Position numbers and translations under genes: made by a program
In this document: in pieces, positions 1 to 9,700 of the stretch
Layout of the letters: each line of letters begins with the position of its first letter
Position numbering within the stretch: position 1 is the stretch's first letter
Assembly: GCA_028565715.1 (NCBI GenBank)
Contig: JAOXYC010202685.1
Coordinates: forward strand, 1 to 11,634
DNA from: Phoronis pallida
Taxonomy: Eukaryota; Phoronida; Phoronidae
Direction of reading: 5' to 3'
Length of the DNA: 11,634 nucleotides
The notes under the pieces: model-generated
What the model was told of the DNA's origin: nothing
The model's database searches: none
What the model saw: only the letters and a program-made list of their open reading frames with translations

Positions 1-75
1 CCCGGGGCGGGATCCGAACACACAACCTTTCAGTTATGTGTCCGACGCTCTACCAACTGAGCTAATCCGCCTGGC
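1..75 (-). repeat. tRNA-derived repeat (SINE head or tRNA pseudogene), cut by window edge
   Basis: On the minus strand the sequence reads GGATTAGCTCAGTTGGTAGA (A-box and D-arm) and, further on, GTGTTCGGATCCCGC (B-box and T-arm). The T stem is nearly intact, but the anticodon stem has several mismatches around a CAT-containing loop and the acceptor ends do not pair. Position 33 is A rather than T. This fits a decayed tRNA or a tRNA-headed SINE whose body would continue left of the window. A working tRNA is unlikely. Confidence 0.6.
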
Positions 76-600
76 TACAAAATCATTCCAAAACGCAATG
101 TAAATACTATCACAATAATTCACTAACAGGCAAATCCTGTTACACAGGATATGATATCACAGGAAATAGGGGAGACATCTTCAGAGAGGGAGACAACTCT
201 CAATCATAGCATTAACAGTGTGCTTGATTTTGGGTTGCTTTGCTCATTTTGACGATCATTATAAATTTTAAATTTTGTCCTCTGGTTGTAAATTGGGCAG
301 CAGTTCCCCAATTGTTGCCATGGATATGGTTACATTGAAGACAAACTCATAAATTCAACAAAAAAAACAGTATAGCCCCGCCATTGAGCGCATGCGGGTA
401 ATTGTGAATACGTGCCTAATCGGGGAACTTGTAGGCCCATGTGCCTATTATGCCGGCCATTTAAGTAGAATGAGTGTTGAAATTAACATGTCAAGTGTGC
501 CTATAACGCCCGGTTAACATGGGCCCATGCGCTTATTTGCGGACATTTGAGTTGAAAAATTATTATTAATATATTTGATACTGTATCTTGTTATTTTTAG
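76..600. other. Upstream intron, no exon recognised
   Basis: Apart from the tRNA-like repeat before it and the diverged tandem duplication within it, this stretch shows no splice-bounded open frame with a recognisable protein pattern. In particular no coiled-coil exon that could supply dynein CC1 is visible, so that exon, if any, lies further upstream. Confidence 0.6.
411..561. repeat. Diverged tandem duplication (~85 bp period)
   Basis: The segment starting CGTGCCTAAT at 411 (GGCCCATGTGCCTATTATGC then GGCCATTTAAG) recurs from about 496 (TGTGCCTATAA ... GGCCCATGCGCTTATTTGC then GGACATTTGAG). The better-kept 33-nt core agrees at most positions with two short gaps. It sits just upstream of the first exon seen, within an intron. 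No coding signal. Confidence 0.6.
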
Positions 601-702
601 TTGAAGTCATTTGCCAAGCCTCCTAAACCTATTCAGGCATGTATGGCATGTCTGTTGGTTGTACTAAATGTGGTTCCAACAAAGTATGATGAAAGAATAT
701 TG
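601..702 (+). CDS. Exon 1 seen: start of dynein MTBD-like module
   Basis: Acceptor TTATTTTTAG at 591-600 and donor GTAAGT at 703; phase 0 at both ends; 34 codons. It begins LKSFAKPPKPIQ, then a hydrophobic helix (ACMACLLVVLN). In dynein heavy chains the stalk enters the microtubule-binding domain through exactly this kind of segment: LKS-x-x-x-PP, then V-x-x-x-M/L-x-A-V-x-x-LL (helix H1). The two prolines mark the end of coiled coil CC1 in dynein. CC1 itself would be encoded upstream and is not seen between 1 and 600. Exon limits are strong; the family call is by pattern. Confidence 0.75.
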
Positions 703-3700
703 GTAAGTTTACCAACCCCTCCGACACAGTTTACATTCTCTGCATTTGAATCTTAGACACCTAGGATAAAGTCTGAGAGTTTAGGAAAACAAAACTTGAC
801 TTGTGTAATCAGCTAGGAGAGATTTCTCAATTGGTTGATTTTCCCCTGATTAGGGGATTTGTTAATGTCAAGGCCGATTTTTATAATGTAAACTCTACTT
901 TGTGCTGTCTGCTCAGATTGGTCGCCGTGCTGTATCTTAAAATTGCATCGGTAGATATTTTGATACATTGGTGACCCTAGGGTCAAATTTTGAGCCCTTT
1001 CCATTAGTAACAGTTAGAAAATGGGCCGTTGGATAATTCGAAAGAAGGAGCTTTTCACCCAAAACAGCCCTATTTTCTATATTGGGAATTTTAAGATGTT
1101 AAACTGTTTAAATTATGAAAACATAGTTCTCAAAGTTTCTTAATATATATACTTTCATCAGCTTACAATCTTTAGTTTTATTGTTATTTGAAAAAGAAAG
1201 AGGGTTGCTAATTAACCTCCTACATAACCTTAATGTAAATGTCTTTTCACCCACTCGATATTTCAGGAATTTGTGGAGAACAGCTGGACAAGTACAAAGA
1301 AAACGCTGAGTGATAGCAACTTCCTTTCCAAGATTAGAAGTTATGATGTGGTAACTATTTTATTATTAAATTTAACAACAACAGAACACATTCTGGAGTA
1401 CCCTCATCCACTTATTATTTCAGCCATTGTAAGGAATGTAGGCATACTATTGTTTGACTTATGTGTGAATGCTCGTGTGAATGCGTGTGTGTATGATCTA
1501 TAGTAGTGTTTCGTCTTGCAAAAAATGTATCATTTATTGAATTTCAAAAAAAGTATTATATTAAAAAGAAAAAAAAATTAAAATGTAATTATTACACTGG
1601 ACTGCATAGAATTTAATGTGACTACTTCATTGTAGAATGAAATCCAGCCGTTCGACTCAGGTCGAGGGACTGTATCAATCGGGTCTTCCGTGGTTTTACC
1701 AAAGACCTTATAATTGATAAGACGCCCCACTCTCATGATTTTTGCGCACATCAATTTTTAAAATTTTTGTCTGTTCAATTGTATTTGTTTGATTGAAAGC
1801 ACAGCTGCATTTCGTGTTAGAGATCTTATTCAATGTTTTTTCATATCTTCGAAAAATGTTTCTCTTGTCAATTGTATTTGTCGATTTTACTTATCTGTGT
1901 ACTTGACTTAGCAAATAATTGCCATTACATCAATTTTTCGTCAGTTATTTTGGAAGTTATGGCAGCTCAAAGTTGTCCGATCCCCATGTGTTTTCTGCTG
2001 ATGGCTAAGAAATTACTCATTGTCCAATAGGTACCGCTAGTAGCGCCTCGTCTGCTGTAAGCAAAACTCACGCGCACACTTCTTTGCAATGACAGTTTTT
2101 TGTTAAGGGGAGAGGTATGACAATTATTACGTCAGGAACTTTCATATCAAGACCTGAGTATCGGCCCATGTTTCTAGTATTTGTGATTCATGTTTTTTTT
2201 AATTAGCAAACTGGAATGACGGAGAAGCAAATTGAGCAGCTGGATACAATATTCAACGCTTACCCGGCTGAGTTGACGGATACCAAGGTTTGTTTGTTCA
2301 GTAATATCAGACATCGATCAAGACGGCATGTGTCACTGAGCCTGCAGCGCTAAGCTAAAAGTGACGATATTTTTAAAAATAAAGCACAACTCTCAGGTTT
2401 TTAGCATCAAATTACAGTTCGAGTGCTTTTTTAATCAATCTGAAAGTTTAATTACAATCGCTGATCGTTAAATTAGTTAATTTGTAATAAATCGATATAT
2501 ATATCACTTTCGGCCGCGAGCTCTGCCCCGTAGTAGTAGTTATTCCAAGTGACACTTGGTGGCGCATTAGTGGAAATTTGCGGTCTCGACCAATCGGGTG
2601 ATTGTAAAGTCAATGCGCGCCATCTACTGAATGCTTATGAAAGCTGTAGAAAGTGATACCCCTCACGGCTCAGTGACACATGCCGCCTTGATCGATGTCT
2701 GGTAATATGTACTTTATTCAATAGCATTGACCATTTGCCCATATGTAATGAAAATGATAACAAAAATATCAGATCACATAATAGTTTTTCCCTAGTCATA
2801 GATGCATAATAAATAGATTTTGAGAACTTTATGATGAGAGCAGTAGTTTCTGATGTTTGCATGAGTATCTTAATTTTTTGTATTAACCTAGGAACCATTT
2901 TTGGAATAAATATACTCACTCAGTCTGTTAACTTCAGTGGGTCACTTATTGTGATGCCCAGATAAAGGTTTTGCTTTTCGCAAACAAATGAATTTTTACT
3001 TTCTGAAAAAGAATAAAAGCTATTCATTTCTATCAAAGAAAAAACTTATTTGATCATATGTTGAAAATGCTTTGATTTTTTTGAAAAAATAATTTGTCCT
3101 GTCATTTGTTTATAGCAATCCCAGGTCAGTTCGTTCGGTAGGAAAATTTTCAGATGGGTAGACGCCATGTATAGCTACACTAAGGCGGTCCAGGAACAGA
3201 CATCCAAGACTAAATCTTACCCAGTTCAAAAGGTAAATATGATGTATAATTAAGTTCTCGCAGGAAACAGGAATTTTTAAGTTTCCAAAATAATAATTGA
3301 TAAAATCAATATTTTTTGAAAACTGTCAGTTTCAAAAAAGGTGTCAAAATACTCAATATCAAGGCCAGTGATGCAAAAAATACACACCAGAATTTCAATG
3401 TCTTTTTGCACCTAAACTACGGGTTGTAAAATCCTGTAATTTTTCACTATTTGAAGAATGCATCGTGTCTTAGCTAGCTGGCTCCATTAGCTCAGTGGCA
3501 GAGCACCTGTCTAGTAATCACGATGTCCTGGGTTTGAGCCCCAGTTGGGCCACGAAACATTTTTCAAAAACAGTTTCCTCAGTTGAGGTAATTAGGTCAC
3601 GTGATGTGACCAAAAAGGTTGCTGGAACAGATTCATAATTATTTATTGTTCGGAAACTGAATTTTTCATCACTTCCAGGGGATGGATGCTCTGTTTAGAC

Positions 3701-6700
3701 AAATCAATGGAATGTGCCGCTCTGTGGTTGGTCTAAACTTCCAGCAGGGTCACATGTACTCTAAGACGTTCCAGAAGTTTTACGATGAATTTCCTCGCAG
3801 CAAGAAAATGTACAATTTGCAGGAATTTGTTGATTCGCTTCCCGAGAAATGTTATGGATCCGACACAGTGTTGTATGAAAAGGCATTGAAAAGACTTCAT
3901 TTGATGGTAATGTTTATGTCAGTTAGACGAGATTTACACATTTAGGTTTTTGTCTAAATTCAGTTGTTAAACTCCTGGTTAATAAATGTATAGCTGAGCT
4001 ACCATGTCTCCCGTTTTCACCGGGAGTCTCCCGGTTTTAGAGCCTACCTCCCGGGCAGATTTTGGATCCCCTCCATTAAAAACAATGGAAACTCCCTGAC
4101 GCCGAAATTCAAAAATGCTTAATCTCCCTGTTTTAGGGACTTGGTCCCTTGGCACGTATGGTATAGCTTTGACACTATAGACTGGGATGAATACAAAACA
4201 ATTTTTCAATGAAAACTTCTAAAATTACAGGGTCGATGTCTCTTTTACCCGCAAGTGGCTGGTAAACCAATCATAGCTGATGTTCAATGGTTCATGGATC
4301 TGTTGTGCAGTTTTGATTCGTTGCCAGTTGAATTTCAAAATGGCCGCCGCCTCAAAACTCTTGTCAAGAGCTGCTCTTTACTGACTGTTGAAACAATTGG
4401 GCAGTTTTGGAAGAAAGATGTCTCAACGGAGCAGGTAACATAACCCTATCTAGTTCAGATCCTACAGGGTCTGGTATTTGAATCTCGCCTATCAGGGTAG
4501 GGTTTCGATGAGATGCTATCTAAGATCAAACAATGGCCAGCGACGCTCAGAGTTTAATTAAAATTGTGGATACTGAATGAGAGACCTTGTAAAGCACTGT
4601 GTGAGTAAACAGCAAAAACAGTGGATAATGGTTTATGAGTCCCAATAGCAAAATACCACAGTCTGTACTTGATGTGGTAGAGTAACGGCTTTTGGATTGT
4701 ATGGCTGTGAGTTTTGATTCTTTGTTGAGAAACTTTCAGTGGATTCAAAAATGGTGAAATGATAACCAACCACTTGAATTAACTGTGGCTAGACTGAATA
4801 CAAAACAAATTAACATATAACAAAAACGTGTTAGGGCCTTCCATTTAGGAAACAAATCTCCTGTGAATTTTATTATTTCACAAGTTTCAAGAGGTTTGAA
4901 ATAAAAAGTTTTAAGTCAAAGTTTTGTGCTTCAACTTACAACTTACTTTACTTGATGATCTACCTGGATGAATCATAATTTACATTTTTTTGCCAAAACT
5001 AGTCCATTTTGCCTATTTACTCCAAATTTCCTTACAATGTATTTTACAGCTCCCTTTGGTGTTGGATGTACTACGACACTTCGGTGTTATATTAGATGTC
5101 CCATACGTCCGCACGACACTTACGTGTCCACCGTACTATATAGTACCAGCCAAACAGATTTCAGAGAAGCCGTTCTTTCATTCCATTAAAGATGGAGTAT
5201 CACACACATTAACCATGGTTAGTGCAAATATATATAGCTTCTCTCATGAGTGTGAAGTTAATACTATCTTTTATTGAATGAGTTTTTGAAAGATCAGAGT
5301 ACTTGCCAAAGGCTCATTCGTTGTAGTGGGATAAAGTGATTCTTACTATGAATGGAAAGGCTAGTTCTATGATTTTTAAAATTCAAATCCAATAAAAGGT
5401 TGTATTACTTTCATGAATTTGAGAATCATTTTATCACATAACATCCCCAATTTGCAAAAAATGTGGAGTTTTGAGTTACGTGAGGCTTAGAAAACGCCGA
5501 ATGTAATAAAGCTTTGAGTCTACTAAATAATTGTTATTACATCAAATAGTAGGGTAGTTATGTGATAAAAATAAATTTAAAATTATGATATTTTTTGTTC
5601 TTTGTTAATGCGGCATGCTGTGATCTATAGATCATATTTAGTGCTATTTATTATTTTGAGACAAAAAATTGGTACGATGATAGCCGGAAATATTTGTTTC
5701 AGAGAAACTACTGGCCAAAGTTCCAAGAAAGTGACACTCGTGACACCGATATTGAGCTATCGTACGATTTCAAGTTTTCCCTCGGATATCCGTCAAGTTT
5801 CACGACTCAAGTTCTTAGAGAGGTTGTCAAGCTAGGGGGCGTCACTCTATTGTGGGGAAAAGGATGTTTAATAGAGAAAGGGGCTGTGGAGATTCTGATC
5901 AAGAATAATATGCATGCAGGTTTGTTTGATGAGATTATAAGTACTATATAGGGCTGAAACGGTACTCGGTACATTACCAAACTAAACCAAATTTGTAAGA
6001 ACCGTACGGTACAGTACGCAGACCCTGGTGCAAGAGACATACCAAAAATTTGCTTGTTATTGTCATACTCCAGTATAGTATTCTTCAAACTTACAAATTA
6101 TTGCACAGTTCATTTTTTCTAAAACGTTCATGTATCCAACCGCGGCACTCAATTAAAATGCAAGTAGGGGTTTAATAAAGGAAACAACGTTTATGTTTAT
6201 CAGTTTTGAATTGGGTTGATTCACACCAACCTTTCAGCAAACACTGGAGTTGATGTTGTATTAACTTTTAATACAACCCACAAAAAACACACTACCACTT
6301 GAGATTTTTACCCAAAATAATGTCTAGACGTTTGCAGGGGCTGTCTGAAATTGATAAAACAAGCATTTCAGTTGCTACCTTCAGCTTTTGCACTTGCTAT
6401 TTTGGTTGTTAAATTTTGTAAGAAAAATACTATGTGAAAATTGGAAATTTTCTCGTTTCATTACAGTGTTATTCTCAGAGCGTATTGAGGTGTCCGCTCG
6501 AGTAACCAAAGCCGCTCCAGAACAGATTTTGATCACTCATGAATATGCATGGAGTGTTCTCCATCCATACCTTCTTCTCATTGAATATATGGTGGACCAG
6601 TACCCTGTATTACATTCTAAGGTTTGTTTTTGATTAAGTGTAAGATATGCTCAATATGACAGAAACATTTTGGGCCTGCTTCTACCAAGATTGTGTCTAA

Positions 6701-9700
6701 TTTTACATGAAATCAACTTAAGAAAGTTTACTGAACAGAATATTTGCTGCGGATTCCCTTTAAAAAAAACTCTTATAGAGGAGGGGACTTGCATTCACTC
6801 GCTATTTTGAATCTTGCATTGTGGAAGTTGGTTTTTTTACACAGTAACTATTCTTCAAAACAATGCGACTCATGCGCTTTTCATGCAAATACAATGGGAC
6901 TCGTCTTTTTTATGTGCAAACTATACAAAAACTCCCACAATGCTTCACGTAAAGCGCATGCGCTTTCATATTGTGTAAGTCCCCTATTAAAAACTGTTTT
7001 TCGATTGTTTTAAAAATTCAATACTTTTGTCGACCTATTGAAAGTCTAGTTTTGAATGGTTTTAAAAAAATATTTGAAGGTTTTAAACCCAGTGACAACA
7101 ACTTTAATGAAATGGAAATTTTTTAAAATACTTCAATCTATACAAATTCCAAATTTGTTTCATAGCATTATGTAGTAAATAATCTTATTTATTTGTTTCT
7201 AGCACCGTGTTCCATGCTTAGGTGTGTGTTCAGAGACAATTGCTCATACGTTCTCACCCGTGGAGTTCCTGCCCGGCGAGTCTTTGATGTGTCCCACATG
7301 TGACAAACCTGTACCTGAACTTGATCAAAAATTAATGACAGGTATATAAAGAATTAACCTTTAGAAATTTATTGTTTAAAAGATTCCTGACTGGAAACTG
7401 GTATCTTGGCAGCCATCGCAGATTTGATTTGATTCAAAATGGCCGATGCATCTTAAATATTAGTTTTCAGGAGGTATTTATAAGGATCAATTTGTTAAAC
7501 GCTTCAGATTATTAAATTTGATAATTTAACAAAATTAATATTGCTTAATTGCAGATAAAACATCTTAAATGTTGGTGGTCTTGCTCTAATTCATTCATTC
7601 ATTGATAACATGGAGCCATGATAAATTGCGTAGTCATACTGCACATCAAAGAGAACAACATTGTGGCAATACTACTGCAATTAAATAAATGAAATCACGT
7701 CACAAACTTGTCGAACATGTTGCCTTCTCATCTTTTTTTATTTGACCCCCATATTTTCCAACTGTTTCTTTCATAAATTCAAGTTTTCCTTGATGTATTA
7801 GAGGCCAAATGACTGTAAGTGACTTTTCCAATTTTTAACTTTATATTCAATAAAATTACAGGCCGTAAGCGTGTACCTCACATCCACATGTGGATAACGA
7901 CAGACCAGCAGGTCACATGTACTTTATGTGAGAACTGCGTCACAGATTTACATGACCAATGTCCGTACAATCACCTGAATGACCCTAGCCAATGTGGGTG
8001 CGTTATCCATGGGTGGTATTGTAGGCATTGTGGGATATGCCGCCGCTGTGCTGGGGACATGTGGGTAGGTAGATTCATTGTCTTTTGAACTTCAGCATAT
8101 TTGCTCTCGACATTGCATACAGCCCACGGTTATTAATGAATAGGTAGTTGATGTGATCCAACATAATCCGTAACTTGGATAGTAGTACCATCACAAAATT
8201 TATGGGGGGCTTCCATTGGTTCTTCAAGCCATTAATAGAAAGAAAGAAACAATTTTGAAAAAAATCTAGATTTTTTGTATTTTTCACTAACCAATGTGTC
8301 AATATTTTTTCTATAGAAATTGTACAATGGATTAAACAGACTTATAAACTTTTATATGTACAATGGATTTATTTTAAGATTCCTGATTCATTTCTGAAAC
8401 AGACATCCACAATTTCAAGAAAAACATGCATTGCTACTTTTTTACCTCCTTTTACAGAAAATGGACAAAGATTTATATCCATCCTTTACTGCATCAAGTT
8501 TCAAGGTCATTTCTCCACCAAATCAGCATCTGTCGGGAAACATCATCAAACACCCACTAGGTGGTGTTGAAAGCGATGACAACAGGTACTATTACTACTT
8601 CTGTGTTTGACGTTCATTTTGTGATTATATTTTTTGCGAACTGAAATATTGCAAGGATATGCTTGTTGAACTAACCATTGAACTTAGCATGAAAATTATT
8701 ATTCATCCAGTTGAGTTAAGATATAATTAAAATTTTGAATCAATTACTGGACTTTTACCTTGACGAAGTAACGTTGCGTTCTCATCTCAAGAAGTTCAAG
8801 CTGACTACTGATGATGTTGTGGTTGATCAATAGGTAGCGCATTGATCAACCGGCCATACATGAACGCATAGAACAGCCGTCATTGAACAAAAGCGGAGGC
8901 CTCCGTTTCAATTTGTCCCACATGTGGGATAGGGCACTCTCCAACCATCCGCGCCGGTTGATCAATGCGCCACCTATTGATCAACCACAACATCATCAGT
9001 AGTCAGCTTGAAGTTCTTGAGATGAGAACGCAACATTACTCCGCCAAGGTAAAAGTCCAGTAATTGATTCACATTTTAATTTTAACCATTGAACTCATAA
9101 ACGCAAACCCCCTGATAAGCGTACACCTCTTTTTTGGCACAAACTTGGCCTTATAAGCATACGCTGAATTCCTAAGATCTCAAACCGAATTGTTATAATT
9201 CTTCAACTTGATTTTATTGATGCAATCAGGGCAGAAATGGTCTGTGGTTCTTTCTACATAAAGCCTTTACAGTGCTTTTACAGTTTTTACTTGTTCATCC
9301 TGTTGTTTTAGGTTCATGATATTTTGGTTCTTTTTTTCCAGCCCAAGCTATACAATTTTGAAGTGCCAGAATGCATTTGCGATGACAAGCCACAGAACAT
9401 TGCAACTTACGATCCTAGATGATGGTCCTGTAACCGTGGTGATCGACAAATTGTAAGGAAACTGTTAAAGAGTTGTGCTTTATTCAACCATTAATAATTG
9501 GAAACCTTTTTTAAGTTATCAAGTCTGCAATTTAATTGAGGATGAAGTATTAAATAAGGTTTTACCAAGCAAAACATTTCCAACTTATAGAAGAAACAGA
9601 TGAAATACCATGTTACAAATTTGACCGTTTTCCATTGTTAAGGGACGGTGCTTGATTTGAATGAATCACTCTTTTTAGGCACTCGTCAGATGAGGTTCAG

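Noticed and set aside
1-75. Functional tRNA-Met on the minus strand
   Set aside because: The CAT-containing loop lacks T33, the anticodon stem is mispaired and the acceptor ends do not match.
813-1004. Minus-strand open frame of 63 codons
   Set aside because: No recognisable motif, in an intron, composition like the surrounding non-coding DNA.
2635-2919. Minus-strand open frame of 94 codons
   Set aside because: It spans the right end of a MITE and flanking intron; the peptide is an artefact of the inverted repeat and AT-rich DNA.
601-3232. Part of an ordinary dynein heavy-chain gene
   Set aside because: The following exons encode COR-like, Cys-rich and beta-rich sequence and not AAA5/AAA6, and the frame is continuous across the junction.
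3979-4209. Minus-strand open frame of 76 codons over the CTCCCGG repeat
   Set aside because: It coincides with a repeat-like segment in intron 5 and shows no protein family pattern.
4968-5189. Alternative plus-strand frame overlapping exon 7
   Set aside because: It does not join exons 6 or 8 in frame, whereas the overlapping frame does and carries the COR-like VPA motif.
6744-7013. Plus-strand open frame of 89 codons
   Set aside because: It lies within the intron 9 inverted-repeat element and has no family pattern.
7862-8064. RING or ZZ zinc finger
   Set aside because: The cysteine spacing lacks the C-x2-C...C-x-H-x2-3-H/C-x2-C order of RING, and the spacing does not fit ZZ.
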